The notes: a model not told the origin generated them from the letters alone. 64,000 nucleotides of DNA from MPNP01 sp026709725 (GCA_965200805.1 OZ241384.1:2418001-2482000); one strand, 5' to 3'; shown: positions 1 through 9,450, counted from the first letter of the stretch. A program made the numbers and translations.

Positions 1-263
1 CACCCATGCACCGTCACAATTGTGAGGAGTGCTACTATGTTCTGGCTGGTGAGGGCGAGCTGGAAATCGATGGTGAAACCTTTCCGCTGGTTGCAGGGGG
101 CGCATCACTGCAGCGACCGAATCTCATGCACAGGGTGACAAATACAGGGACCGATACGCTGCGCCTTCTGGTCGTTGGCGGGATTATGCTGGTCCCATTG
201 TGGCCTGCATGGCCAACATCCTCTCCGTATGAAGTCTATGAGGGTGATACCCGAAATGCCTGA
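1..263 (+). CDS. Cupin-domain protein, C-terminal part (cut by window edge)
   Basis: The frame is open to the left edge, so the start lies outside the window. The visible part begins with a cupin metal-site pattern (H-x-H-x4-E, near residues HRHNCEE), followed by YYVLAGEGEL and a glycine turn typical of the conserved beta-barrel of small cupins. Such proteins are sugar or small-molecule binding proteins, isomerases or dioxygenases; the substrate cannot be told. The last codons overlap the proposed start of the GMC oxidoreductase at 256, which suggests translational coupling and a shared substrate pathway. Confidence 0.7.
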   Translation, partial: PMHRHNCEECYYVLAGEGELEIDGETFPLVAGGASLQRPNLMHRVTNTGTDTLRLLVVGGIMLVPLWPAWPTSSPYEVYEGDTRNA

Positions 264-1965
264 AGCCCGCGCAAACAGTGACGAATCAGAATTTGATTAT
301 GTGATTGTCGGCGGCGGTGTTGCCGGATGCGTCCTGGCGGCGCGCCTGAGCGAGGACCCTGCAATCCGCGTGGCTGTTCTGGAATATGGAAAATCAGGCA
401 ACGCGCGCAAGGCCATCGTCAGGATACCGCTTGGCATGGTGACATTCATGATGCCGAATCTTGCCTTTCTTGGCGGCCCGAAGATGCTCTATGTCTACAG
501 GGGTGAACCCAATGAGGGACTGGGAGGCATGGCACTTGATCTGCCTCGCGGCAAGGCGGTTGGCGGATCGTCCATGATCAATGGCATGATTGTCATCCGG
601 GGCCAGTGGGAGGATTTTGATCGGTGGGAGGAGCTGGGGGCAGTCGGCTGGTCGAGGGACGTGATGAAAGACTACTTCATCAGGTCCGAAAACTTCGAGT
701 TGGCGACTGATCCAGAATGCACACCATCGTTTGAGCTCAATGGAAAATCTGTTGCCGAACAGATTGACTATGAATTCCATGGCGTTGGCGGACCCTACAA
801 TGTCGCTCCACCCCGCAGCCCAAACCGGATGTGCAAGGTCTATTTTGAAGCGTGCCAGCAGGCGGGGTATCGTATCAATCCCGACTTCAACGGGGCAAGC
901 CAAGAGGGTATCGGTTATCACTGGTTGCAGCAGAAGGGTGGTGAACGCTGGGGTATGGAATCGGGCTACGCCGCGCTGGCGCGCAGCCGTCCCAATGTGA
1001 ACTTCATTACCGAAGCCAGAGCGCTCAAACTCATCATGGATGGCAGGGCTGTGACGGGGGTATCCTACGCGCGGGATGGGGAGATCCGGATCCTGTCGCC
1101 CGGACGTGATGTTCTCCTGAGCCTTGGAACCTTCAACAGCCCCCAGATGCTGATGCTGTCAGGCATTGGTCCGGGGAGCGAGATCGTCCGGCAGGGGATT
1201 GAGGTTCGCCATGAGTTGCCCGGAGTTGGTCAGGATCTCCAGGATCACCTGGATACATGGGTCAAACAGGAGTCGACAACCTACGACACGCTCGGACTGT
1301 CGCCGCGGGTCCTGCACCGCAATATTGCCGATGGATTCCGCTGGATCTTCAAGCGCCGGGGCGGTCTCACATCCAATACCGCTGAAGCTGGAGGTTTCGT
1401 CCGATCATCACCCGATGCGGATCGCCCGGATCTGCAACTGTTCTTCTGCACCACCATCGCATCCGCCCAGGCAGCCGACAGTTTCTTCACCCATGGCTGG
1501 GCCATGCATGCCACCGACCTCCGTCCCTATTCACGGGGTCATGTCGGCCTGCACAGCCCTGATCCGTATGAGCAGCCGCGGATCCAGCATAATTTCTGCC
1601 AGGATGAACGTGACATGCAGACCCTGATCAACGGGATACATATCATGCGGAAAATCACGGATCAGCCCGCTTTCAGGCCATATCTTGGCAGGGAGGTTGA
1701 ACCGGGCCGGGATCTGGTCAGCGATGATGATCTCCGGCATTACATTCAGTCGCACTGCATGACGATGTACCATCCAACATCGACATGCCGGATGGGGGCG
1801 GATCCGATGGCAGTGACGAATCCCCGGACATTGCGTGTCCATGGCATTGATGGATTGCGGATTATCGACACATCCGTCTTCCCAAGCATTACCTCAGGCA
1901 ACACGATGGCACCGACTGTTGCGCTGGCTGAACGCGCGGCTGATCTGGTCAAGGACAGCCCCTGA
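256..1965 (+). CDS. GMC-family FAD-dependent oxidoreductase (choline/alcohol dehydrogenase-like)
   Basis: FAD-linked oxidation of an alcohol to an aldehyde or ketone. The N-terminus shows the Rossmann motif VIVGGGVAGCVLAARL. GMC signature 2 is seen as GTFNSPQMLMLSGIGP in the middle, and the C-terminus has HPTSTCRMG, whose His is the usual catalytic base, and GNTMAPTVALAERAADL, the FAD-contacting end. Length is about 569 residues, normal for the family. ATG 256 is preferred because it lies just before the Rossmann strand and follows gaggg; ATGs at 229 and 238 are alternatives. It overlaps the end of the cupin gene and converges on the antiporter gene with 27 nt between stops. The physiological substrate is unknown; betA is not asserted. 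Confidence 0.85.
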   Translation: MPEARANSDESEFDYVIVGGGVAGCVLAARLSEDPAIRVAVLEYGKSGNARKAIVRIPLGMVTFMMPNLAFLGGPKMLYVYRGEPNEGLGGMALDLPRGKAVGGSSMINGMIVIRGQWEDFDRWEELGAVGWSRDVMKDYFIRSENFELATDPECTPSFELNGKSVAEQIDYEFHGVGGPYNVAPPRSPNRMCKVYFEACQQAGYRINPDFNGASQEGIGYHWLQQKGGERWGMESGYAALARSRPNVNFITEARALKLIMDGRAVTGVSYARDGEIRILSPGRDVLLSLGTFNSPQMLMLSGIGPGSEIVRQGIEVRHELPGVGQDLQDHLDTWVKQESTTYDTLGLSPRVLHRNIADGFRWIFKRRGGLTSNTAEAGGFVRSSPDADRPDLQLFFCTTIASAQAADSFFTHGWAMHATDLRPYSRGHVGLHSPDPYEQPRIQHNFCQDERDMQTLINGIHIMRKITDQPAFRPYLGREVEPGRDLVSDDDLRHYIQSHCMTMYHPTSTCRMGADPMAVTNPRTLRVHGIDGLRIIDTSVFPSITSGNTMAPTVALAERAADLVKDSP

Positions 1966-1992
1966 CTCAGGAACTGGCAGACGCTGGGGGAT

Positions 1993-4008
1993 TCAGGATT
2001 TTATGACCTCGGGCCCATTTGGGTCTTCTTCCGTTGTGGATTTTTCCGCAGGTGGCCGGTCTCCCTCCACGGATTGACCGGTCTTCGTCACGACGTCAAT
2101 TGCGGCCGGCGGATCCTTCCTGTTCCGGTATCCCTCAAGACCATCAGTGAAGGGCTGGACATCCTCCAGTGTTGAACCAATGACGATGTCAATCGAGGCA
2201 TTCAGCTCCCGCATGCGTTTGATGTAGTCGGTATTCTCCTGGATCGGAATCTCCGGGTCCCACAGCAGGGCCAGCTCCCGCGTTGCCCGCCGATTGAAGC
2301 GATAGAATCCGCGGGTCCGGTAATGGGCCTCATCTTCAGGTATGCCCAACTGCTGGATTGCATACCGCCCGGCTCTGAGGGACGCGTCGAATGTCTCCCG
2401 AATGATCTGGCTGGCACCCGCCTGATAGAGTTCATAGACATGCTCGCGATTGTGGGCGCGGGATATGATGAAGAGATCCGGTCGTCGCTTTCGGGCATGC
2501 GCAACGATTTTGGTGATGGTTGCAGGCTCGTCGACAGCCACAACAAGAACATCTGCGGTCGACAGACCCGCCGCCTCCAGAACCTCCGGTCGGCTCGGGT
2601 CGCCGATATAGGCAGGAATACCAAGTTTCCGCATCAGGTTGATGGTTTCGATATTGTTGTCGAGAACCACCGTCTTGAACCCATTGGCCACAATCATCTC
2701 GTTGGTGATATGGCCGAAGCGGCCAACGCCCGCGATGATCACCGGCTGCTGCTCGCCAATCTCCTCACCCATGATCTCTTTTGTGGTGCCGTAACGACGG
2801 GCAAGACGATCATAGACCATAAAAAGTGCCGGCGTGAGGATCATCGACATCGTCGTGACCATGAGCAGCGTGTCCGACAGCTGACCACCGATGACATTGG
2901 TCTGCTGCATGAACTGGATCAGAACGATGGTGAACTCACCTGCCTGGGAAAGACCAAGGGCAAAAAGCCAGAGATCACGCCCTCTGAGGCCAAAGATGTG
3001 GGCGACCGGATACAGGACTGCAAGTTTGAGAATGATGATGACGATTGTCAGACCGAAGATCGTGAAGAAGTTCCAGAACAGGAATGTAAAGTCGATGCTC
3101 GAGCCGATCGTGACAAAGAAAAGACCAAGAAAAAGGCTTTTGAACGGTGCAATGTCCGACTCGATCTCATGCTTGAATTCCGAGTTGGCCAGCATGACGC
3201 CCGCAAGAAAGGTCCCAAGCGCAGGCGAGAGCCCCACGACGGTCATCAGCAGGGCAGCTGAGATCACCACAAGCAATGTTCCGGCTGTTGTGATTTCCAT
3301 GAGCCCCGATTTGTTGACGAAGCGGAAGAACGGTCGGTTGATTACGGCACCCGCTCCGACGATAAATGCGATGCAGGCAAAGGTGAGCAGGGCGCTTCCC
3401 CAGGGTGGAAGATGTGCGATGAACTGCCTGGCGATCTCAATGTTTTCATCAGGTGAGCCCGCATGATGTCCGACATCCGCATTGCCGGTCGCTGTGCTGA
3501 CAACAAAAAGCGGGATGATGATCAGCATCGGAATGAAGACGAGATCCTGGGTCAGGAGGACCGACAGGCTTGAGCGGCCGCCCTCGGTCTGTGAAAGACC
3601 CTTCTCCGTCAATGTCTGCAGCACGATTGCGGTCGAGGAAAGGGAGAATGCGAGACCAAGCGCAATTCCTGTCGGCCAGGCCAGGCCAAGCAGATTTGCA
3701 CCTGCTGCAATAATGATGCTTGTGGCAGCGATCTGCAGCCCCCCAAGCCCCACAAGCTTGTTGCGCATCTGCCACAGCATCCGCGGTTCAATCTCAAGGC
3801 CGATGACGAACAGCAGCAGGACCACACCAAATTCCGCATAACGGTGGAGATCCTCTGCACTCATCCCGAGCAGAAGATTCAGTTCCCCGATGATGGCGCC
3901 GGCGATTATGTAGCCGAGAACCGAGCCCAGTCCGATGCGCTTGGCAACCGGGACGGCAAACACACATGCCGCAAGGTAGATCGTTGCCTGCAGGAGGACA
4001 TCACCCAT
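1993..4008 (-). CDS. CPA2-family monovalent cation:proton antiporter with RCK domain (KefB/KefC-like)
   Basis: Inner-membrane potassium or sodium/proton antiporter. Roughly the first 400 residues form 11-12 hydrophobic segments of the Na_H_Exchanger fold, with GTFLAGVMLANSEFKHEIE as a conserved pore motif. A TrkA-N/RCK nucleotide-binding domain follows (about 415-535) with VIIAGVGRFGHITNEM as its Rossmann loop. The 671-residue length is slightly longer than KefB or KefC, with a charged C-terminal tail. No KefF/KefG ancillary oxidoreductase gene is next to it, so glutathione-adduct gating as in E. coli is not supported. It stands alone, convergent with the GMC gene. Confidence 0.9.
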   Translation of the reverse strand: MGDVLLQATIYLAACVFAVPVAKRIGLGSVLGYIIAGAIIGELNLLLGMSAEDLHRYAEFGVVLLLFVIGLEIEPRMLWQMRNKLVGLGGLQIAATSIIIAAGANLLGLAWPTGIALGLAFSLSSTAIVLQTLTEKGLSQTEGGRSSLSVLLTQDLVFIPMLIIIPLFVVSTATGNADVGHHAGSPDENIEIARQFIAHLPPWGSALLTFACIAFIVGAGAVINRPFFRFVNKSGLMEITTAGTLLVVISAALLMTVVGLSPALGTFLAGVMLANSEFKHEIESDIAPFKSLFLGLFFVTIGSSIDFTFLFWNFFTIFGLTIVIIILKLAVLYPVAHIFGLRGRDLWLFALGLSQAGEFTIVLIQFMQQTNVIGGQLSDTLLMVTTMSMILTPALFMVYDRLARRYGTTKEIMGEEIGEQQPVIIAGVGRFGHITNEMIVANGFKTVVLDNNIETINLMRKLGIPAYIGDPSRPEVLEAAGLSTADVLVVAVDEPATITKIVAHARKRRPDLFIISRAHNREHVYELYQAGASQIIRETFDASLRAGRYAIQQLGIPEDEAHYRTRGFYRFNRRATRELALLWDPEIPIQENTDYIKRMRELNASIDIVIGSTLEDVQPFTDGLEGYRNRKDPPAAIDVVTKTGQSVEGDRPPAEKSTTEEDPNGPEVIKS

Positions 4009-4228
4009 GTCAGCTGGCGCCTCTGAAAGGAACAGACCTCATCTGGCGTATCCTGATCCGTGCAGCCCATTCAGGGCCCGGACTTCCGTCCTGACTGCAC
4101 CCGTGCCGCTTGCGTCATGCGCATGGGAATAGATGGAGGCCCCCATTGCTCCGTCTGCATCTCTTCGACTCATTCTTCTCCTACGGCCTTGTGACCCCAA
4201 TGCTGCGCAATTCCGCCCCAATGCTGTG

Positions 4229-4260
4229 CAACCATAGGGGATTATATACAATAGTAACAC
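4229..4260 (+). repeat. Target duplication plus left terminal inverted repeat of outer IS1595-type transposon
   Basis: The 8 bp at 4229-4236 (CAACCATA) match those at 10370-10377 (CAGCCATA) at 7 of 8 positions, the duplication length of IS1595-family elements. The terminal repeat starts at 4237 with GGGGATTATATACAATAG and pairs with the inverse of 10346-10369 (GAGGATTATATACAATGG). The decayed transposase begins about 40 bp inside. Confidence 0.85.
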
Positions 4261-4275
4261 TCGAATGGAGATTTG

Positions 4276-5245
4276 ATGTGGCACAGGAAGCCCTCGGCAG
4301 ACACTGCCGCGTTGGCATGACCATGCGGGAAGCCGTCCGCACGCTCGACGACAATGACAGGGCCCGCCAGCGGACCGAGTCGATCCGCTGGCCTGATGGA
4401 CCCCGTTGCCCGCACTGCCGATCCTGCACTGTCCAGGCGGGCATCAGGCATCCCCGCATGACGCACCGCTGCCGGGATTGTGCCGACAGGCCCATGTTCA
4501 CGGTCATGCAGGGAACAGGGATGCCCTGCAGGACCCGGGTGCCCGGACCTGATCTCCACATGAGCAATATCAGGGGCGTCTCCAGCCTGCCCCAGCACCG
4601 GCAATCCGGAATCACGCCAGAGGACCGCAGGGTTCATGCTTCATCGTTTGCGAAAGGCCGCCGGGTCTGGCAATGATCCCCCCGGCGGCCCGGTCGGGGT
4701 CGATGAGACCGATGTCGGAGGCAGGCGCAGGAACATGCCCAGCTCGAAGCGCAAGCAGATGACCGGACGGGGCGGTGCCGGCAGGCGGATCATTGTCGGC
4801 GCCAGGGGCCGGGGGACCGGCGAGGTCACCACCCGGACTGTTCCTGCTGCCGACAGGAAGACCCTGCAGGGGTTCGTGGACAGGACTTTGTCGGGGGCGC
4901 GGCCTCTGCACGGACGATCACAGCACCTGCGCGGGGATTGAGGGATTTGACCACAAGACAGTCAATCACTCCCACGGGGAGCATGTCGGGGATGGCAAGA
5001 TCCACACCAACGGCATTGAATTGTTCCGGCCCATGTTCAGGCGCGGCTACAGGGGGATCTGCCACAAGATGTCACCCGGGCACCCTGACCGGCATGTTGA
5101 TGAATCCCGCCATCGCCAGAACATCCGGGAGCGCGATAGGCTGGCACAGATGACGCACTGCATCCCGGGCATGGACGGCAGGCGTCTCACCTGCAGGGCC
5201 CTGATCGCCGACAACGGACTCGACGGCGGGGCGCGGGCGGGATGA
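4276..5245 (+). pseudogene. IS1595-family transposase, frameshifted relic
   Basis: Pieces of one transposase can be read in order in different frames. First comes a zinc-ribbon N-terminus with CPHC...CRDC and TGTGM (about 4276-4533). Then come GVSSLPQHRQSGI and MLHRLRKA (to about 4660), VGVDETDVGGRRRNMPSSKR (from about 4695), a segment ending in HKTVNHSHGEHV, and IHTNGIELFRPMFRRGYRG with the family's Asn and Lys positions (about 5000-5060). The usual DETYVGG has become DETDVGG. At least three frame changes are needed, so it cannot make an active protein. It is the founding transposase of the outer element. Confidence 0.8.
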
Positions 5246-5294
5246 TAGACAGATCGGCACTTGCAATCAGGGCAACAAACGGCGGGGTGCAGTC

Positions 5295-6224
5295 GTGAGC
5301 GCCACTCTGGAAGCGGTGCTGACGGATGATTTGTTGGCTATCAAGCCAGACAAGCAGCGAGACACAATACCAAAACTGGCCAGGAATCCAGAATCCATAA
5401 ATCGGATCCGTAACCTTCAAGAGAAAGTCGAAACGCATCATGAGGTTATTCGTGGCGATGCAAGAAGTACCGTTTTGCCGCATTCGTCAGTTCACCTTGT
5501 TGTCACCTCGCCGCCGTATTGGACGCTCAAGGAATACCCTGAAAATCATGGACAATTGGGGGGAATATCTGATTACAAGGCGTTTCTCGACGGCATTCAT
5601 GATGTGTGGAAAAATTGCTTTACGGCTCTGGTTCCAGGCGGTCGCTTAGTGTGTGTCGTTGGGGATGTGTGTCTGTCCCGCCGCCAAAACGGTGGACGCC
5701 ATACAGTTGTTCCTCTCCATGCTTCCATCCAGAGCCAGTGCATTCAGATCGGTTTTGACAATCTGGCCCCGATCATTTGGCACAAGATTGGCAACGCAAA
5801 AACTGAATCTGGTCGAAGCGGGACCTATCTCGGTAAGCCATTTGAGCCAAATGGCGTGATCAAGAACGACATTGAATTTATTCTGATGTTTCGTAAACCG
5901 GGCGGATATCGGAGTCCATCAAACGCGGCCCGCATTCTCAGCCTCATTTCGACTGATGACCACAAGAAGTGGTTCCGGCAAGTCTGGACAGATATTCCGG
6001 GGGCATCAACGCGAAATCATCCCGCACCGTTTCCTGTGTCGTTGGCAGAACGGCTGATCCGCATGTTCAGTTTTGTGGGAGATACTGTTCTCGACCCATT
6101 TACGGGTACAGCATCAACGCAAATTGCGGCGAAGAGACGACAGAGAAACAGCATCGGCATTGATATTGAACCAAATTATTGCGTGATGGCAAGGGAACGT
6201 CTTGGCTTGGAGACTGATTTATGA
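5295..6224 (+). CDS. Site-specific DNA methyltransferase (N4-cytosine type, beta class)
   Basis: Transfers a methyl group from S-adenosylmethionine to an exocyclic amino group in a DNA target. The catalytic motif TSPPYW is at residues 71-76 and the SAM-binding motif DPFTGTAST at about 267-275. Catalytic motif before SAM motif defines the beta class; SPPYW is typical of N4-cytosine enzymes. The target-recognition part lies between (about 120-240). 309 residues, complete. GTG 5295 is the assigned start. The stop overlaps the next start as ATGA, so it is coupled to the endonuclease-like gene, as expected of a type II R-M operon. It sits inside the outer transposon behind the decayed transposase. 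The recognition sequence cannot be read from the protein. Confidence 0.88.
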   Translation: MSATLEAVLTDDLLAIKPDKQRDTIPKLARNPESINRIRNLQEKVETHHEVIRGDARSTVLPHSSVHLVVTSPPYWTLKEYPENHGQLGGISDYKAFLDGIHDVWKNCFTALVPGGRLVCVVGDVCLSRRQNGGRHTVVPLHASIQSQCIQIGFDNLAPIIWHKIGNAKTESGRSGTYLGKPFEPNGVIKNDIEFILMFRKPGGYRSPSNAARILSLISTDDHKKWFRQVWTDIPGASTRNHPAPFPVSLAERLIRMFSFVGDTVLDPFTGTASTQIAAKRRQRNSIGIDIEPNYCVMARERLGLETDL

Positions 6225-6781
6225 TCACTCTTCAGGATGCCGTTGACGATTTCTATCGAATTACAGTCGTCCAGATGAAGACTCAGTCACCAAATAGACT
6301 TTCCATGTTGGCAGATATGTGTGTGGAGCAGCTGGAAATCAGGGGCGTCTTTGGGGCCGCTAAAGAGATTTCGGTTCCAGGGATTGGCCGTTCCAAGAAT
6401 TGGGATGTTGCATGGCCGACGAATGGGCGGGTCCGTCTCGGGATCAGCCTGAAATCGATACTGAAAAACATCGCAGGGACAGTCCCGAACAGAATTGATG
6501 ATTTGGCGGGAGAAATGGCAAATGTTCAATTGCTGTCACCTGAGATAGCGACGGGATACATCGCGCTCTTTAATTCTGCTGAAAGCAAATTGCGGCAAGA
6601 TGGTGGGCAATGGATTGACTTTTTTCGCGATGCGGTTGACCGATTGACTGGACGCGATGCCCCTGCATGGGCAGCGGGGATGGTTGAGGCGTCTGCTGTT
6701 ATTGAGGTTGATTTCTCAAGCGGAAGTCAGGTCGTTGTCTCTCCGGACATGAGCGTCTTTTTTGGGGGATTATATACCTAA
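6221..6781 (+). pseudogene. Restriction-endonuclease-like gene, 5' part, truncated by transposon insertion
   Basis: Follows the methyltransferase with an ATGA overlap, the position of the cognate restriction enzyme. A plausible PD-(D/E)XK core is D62 in KNWDVAW followed by GISLK with K78. No named family is recognised with certainty, so the function is inferred from context. Codons 1-181 are original. The last residues before the stop (GGLYT) are encoded by the terminal repeat of the inner transposon at 6765. Removing the inner element and one TTTTTG copy continues the frame at 10091 for 20 more residues to a stop at 10151-10153, giving 201 residues. Whether the truncated 186-residue product is active is unknown. 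Confidence 0.75.
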
Positions 6782-6788
6782 ATCTGCA
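6759..6788 (+). repeat. Target duplication plus left inverted repeat of inner transposon
   Basis: TTTTTG at 6759-6764 is repeated directly after the right end at 10086-10091. The inverted repeat 6765-6788 (starting GGGGATTATATACCTAAATC) matches the inverse of 10062-10085 without mismatch over 24 positions. IS1595 elements usually make 8-bp duplications; here only 6 bp are identical, possibly because one C and one T were lost in the C/T runs at the right end. Confidence 0.88.
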
Positions 6789-6793
6789 GACGG

Positions 6794-7201
6794 CTACGGA
6801 CCGCTTAAATTAAGTCGTTTTTCTTCAAGAAGAAAAACTTTGTCTTTTGACATGACCAGAACGCGCTCAGCTCGACGAAGCAGATCCATCCCAACCAAGC
6901 ACGGCGCGTTTGGTCTCAACGGAAATTGGCACAAGCCAGTTACTGAATCGTCCTGAATGATAACAGGAGATTGAAACAATCCTATCGGGATCGTTTTGCC
7001 ATCAGCGATTTGCGTAGTGCCAATACTGAGTCCGCCAGATAACCAACCTAGGGCATGGGTCATCTGGATATCAATTTGGACAAATCCCGTAAATCCAGTG
7101 TCAATGATTGCAGGTATCTTGATGCTCTGATCCTGACGATTGGATGCGTGAATTTCTAAATCAAGACATGCACTATGCCGGTTGAAGTATCCCGTCCACA
7201 T
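6794..7201 (-). CDS. Retropepsin-like (clan AA) aspartic protease family protein
   Basis: 135 residues. The active-site motif IDTGFTG is at residues 32-38 (Asp34), in the strand-loop context of single-domain aspartic proteases that work as dimers. The second conserved stretch CLVGMDLLRRA near residue 100 fits the family's G-x-D/N-LL helix. It overlaps the end of the upstream 7173-7457 gene by 29 nt, so the two are co-translated. Its stop lies only a few bases inside the left inverted repeat of the inner transposon, making it a passenger gene. Function in the element is unknown; protease/partner pairs of this kind occur in bacteria without a settled role. Confidence 0.72.
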   Translation of the reverse strand: MWTGYFNRHSACLDLEIHASNRQDQSIKIPAIIDTGFTGFVQIDIQMTHALGWLSGGLSIGTTQIADGKTIPIGLFQSPVIIQDDSVTGLCQFPLRPNAPCLVGMDLLRRAERVLVMSKDKVFLLEEKRLNLSGP

Positions 7202-7457
7202 CCATTTCTCCGATATAGCTAACGTGGAAGGTTGCGGGAGAACCGATGCGTTTTAGGTAAAACTGGCCCTCAGGGTTGTCTTCTTCTCCTGCTTTAAGTG
7301 CGTCCTCTGGATACTGGCCGAGATGCCCTCTCTTTGTTGTGACATCAATGGCCAAGAACATGTCATTGTGACGCCCCTCATGCTTTTTCCTTAAGCAGGC
7401 TTCATAAATTTCTTCGCCAAGTTCAGCAATTTGATCCATTGTCAAAACATTCGCCAC
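7173..7457 (-). CDS. Small conserved hypothetical protein paired with the aspartic-protease-like gene
   Basis: 94 residues from GTG 7457, chosen because AGGAGG sits 5 nt upstream (7463-7468); an ATG at 7496 lacks such a site. The N-terminus (QIAELGEEIYEACLRKKHEG) is helical, followed by a charged segment with DMFLAIDVTTKRGHLG and a C-terminus FYLKRIGSPATFHVSYIGE of predicted beta strands. No domain is recognised. It overlaps the next gene by 29 nt, suggesting that the products act together or are regulated as a pair, perhaps as substrate or inhibitor of the protease (inference). Confidence 0.6.
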   Translation of the reverse strand: MANVLTMDQIAELGEEIYEACLRKKHEGRHNDMFLAIDVTTKRGHLGQYPEDALKAGEEDNPEGQFYLKRIGSPATFHVSYIGEMDVDGILQPA

Positions 7458-7598
7458 GGCAACCTCCTCTAATGAAGAGAAATTCCATAACTGCATAGTG
7501 TGGAATCTTGCAAATTAAATCAAACACTTTTTGATTTTCACTTACAATCTGCAATACCGATGTCTATATTGCGGATCGTAAGTCGATAGAGACTTGAT

Positions 7599-8574
7599 AT
7601 GATACAAGCAGCCCCCGGCAAGGCCTTCCGCAAGGGCCTCTCCCTGATGGAGATCGTGGAGATGTTTCCCGATGAGGAGACAGCCGTCAAGTGGTTCGAG
7701 GTCAACCGCTGGGGCAGGGATCGGATGCCAAAGACCTGCCCGCTGTGCGGCTGCTCCGGCCGGATCACCCGCAATGGCAAACGCAAGACCTCGCCCTACT
7801 GGTGCGGGTCCTGCCGCAGGAACTTCTCCGTCAGGACCGGCACAGTCATGTCCCGCTCCCGCCTGCCGCTTCGCAAGTGGGCCATCGCCATGCATCTCTG
7901 GGCGACCTCATTGAAGGGCGTCTCATCTATGCGCCTGCACCGCGATCTTGGCATCACCCAGAAGTCGGCATGGTTCATGACGCATCGCCTGCGGGAAGCC
8001 TGGACGTAGACGGGCGGACTTTTCAACGGTCCCGTCGAGTCTGACGAAACCTGCATCGGTGGCAAGGAGAAGAACAGGCATGCCGGCAAGAAGCTGCAGG
8101 CGGGCAGGGGGACAGTCGGGAAGGCGATTGCGGCAGGGGCGAAGGACAGAAAGACCAACGAGGTCCGGGCGGTGGTGATCCCGAACACCAGGCGGGGAGA
8201 CCCTGCACCGGTTCGTTGCCGGGAATGCCCGCCCGCATATCGTTGTCTGCTCCGACGGCTACCGCAGTTACCATGACCTGCCCCACCCCCATGAGATCGT
8301 GAAGCACGGTGTCAGCCAGTTCGTGAACGGACAGGCCTGCACCAACGGCATTGAATCGTTCCGGGCCCTCCTCAAGCGCGGCTCTCACGGCACCTTCCGC
8401 CACTTCAGCCGCTGGCACCTGCAACGCCACCTCGACGAGTTTGCGACCCGCACCAACTTGCGGACAATGGACACACTGACCATCATGCAGGAGACCGCCA
8501 GCCGGATGATCGGCAAGCGGCTCACTCACGAACAACTCAAGATGTCCCGCCCTCTGCATGAGCGGGCCGCCTGA
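7599..8574 (+). pseudogene. IS1595-family transposase with in-frame TAG and one-base insertion
   Basis: N-terminal zinc ribbon CPLC...CGSC, then FSVRTGTVM, GVSSMRLHRDLGITQKSAWF and MTHRLREAWT. The frame is then stopped by TAG at 8007-8009 (CAG by comparison with the family, inferred) but continues in frame as LFNGPVESDETCIGGKEKN with the first catalytic Asp. A one-base insertion near 8195 (cggggag for cgggag) shifts the rest, which reads HRFVAGNARPHIVVCSDGYR with the second Asp, then ACTNGIESFRALLKRG with the Asn/Lys positions of the DDNK subgroup. DETY is DETC here. It has a good start region and lies 15 nt before the methyltransferase. Inactive as read. Confidence 0.85.
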
Positions 8575-8589
8575 CCCCGGAGGAGACCC

Positions 8590-9450
8590 ATGGACGCCAT
8601 CACCCTGCCGCGAATCGATGCCGCACCCGAGGACATCGCCGGGGCCTTGTTTGCTGGAGACACGGGAAGTCGGGGGAAGTTCCTTGTCGGGGATGCTGTG
8701 GAGATCCTCGGGTCATGGGAAACGCCCTGCATTGACCTGACAGTCACCAGCCCGCCCTGCGACAATCTGTGTAACTGCAACGGCTGCGAGTTTGATCCAA
8801 AGTCCATGTTGTCCGCGATTCTGCATGTCACCCGGCCCGGCGGTGTGTGCGTCTGGGTGGTCGGCGAGAGGATCAACGGCGGGCGCAGCCTGACCAGCTT
8901 TGAGCACGCGTTCATTGGCCGGGATGTCGGCTGGACCGTCCATGATGTCATGATCCACCAGAAGAGGAACACACCATTCATGCGCTCCAACGGCTACACG
9001 AACTGTTATGAGCTGATGATCGTCTTTGCCAGCGGCAAGCCGGGGACCTTCAACCCGATCATGGAGCCGACCAGGCGGAACGGGTGGGAGACCGCCGTCC
9101 ACAGCAAGGGGCCGGACGCCGTCAATCGCAAACGGCCCGTCAGGCTCAGGAAGGAGACGGTCAGGACGAACATCTGGCAATCCGCGGTGGGTCTGGGTGG
9201 GACCACAACCGACAGGGTCGCCTTTGAACATCCTGCCGTCATGCCGGAGCGGTTGGCCGAGGATCACATCCTGTCATGGTCAAATCCGGGCGATACGGTC
9301 CTTGATCCCATGTGCGGCAGCGGCACAACCTGCAAGATGGCCGCAATCCACAGGCGGGACTGGATCGGCATTGATGTTTCCGAGAGATACATTGACATTG
9401 CCCGTCAGCGTCTGCCTGATCCGCAAATGCCAGTGGATGCACTGGCATGA
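8590..9450 (+). CDS. DNA methyltransferase, beta class, with altered catalytic motif (TSPPC)
   Basis: 286 residues, preceded by GGAGGA at about 8580. SAM motif DPMCGSGTT is at 239-247, and the catalytic loop reads TSPPC at 53-57 instead of TSPPY/F. The nearby residues are CDNLCNCNGCEF, where relatives usually have Tyr at three of the four Cys positions and Arg at the fourth (from memory of the family). The gene is otherwise intact and overlaps the next gene by ATGA, forming a methyltransferase-nuclease operon within the inner transposon. Loss of the stacking Tyr would be expected to weaken or abolish methylation, so the protein may be inactive despite an open frame. A CxxxCxCxxC metal site is an unproven alternative reading. 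Confidence 0.8.
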   Translation: MDAITLPRIDAAPEDIAGALFAGDTGSRGKFLVGDAVEILGSWETPCIDLTVTSPPCDNLCNCNGCEFDPKSMLSAILHVTRPGGVCVWVVGERINGGRSLTSFEHAFIGRDVGWTVHDVMIHQKRNTPFMRSNGYTNCYELMIVFASGKPGTFNPIMEPTRRNGWETAVHSKGPDAVNRKRPVRLRKETVRTNIWQSAVGLGGTTTDRVAFEHPAVMPERLAEDHILSWSNPGDTVLDPMCGSGTTCKMAAIHRRDWIGIDVSERYIDIARQRLPDPQMPVDALA

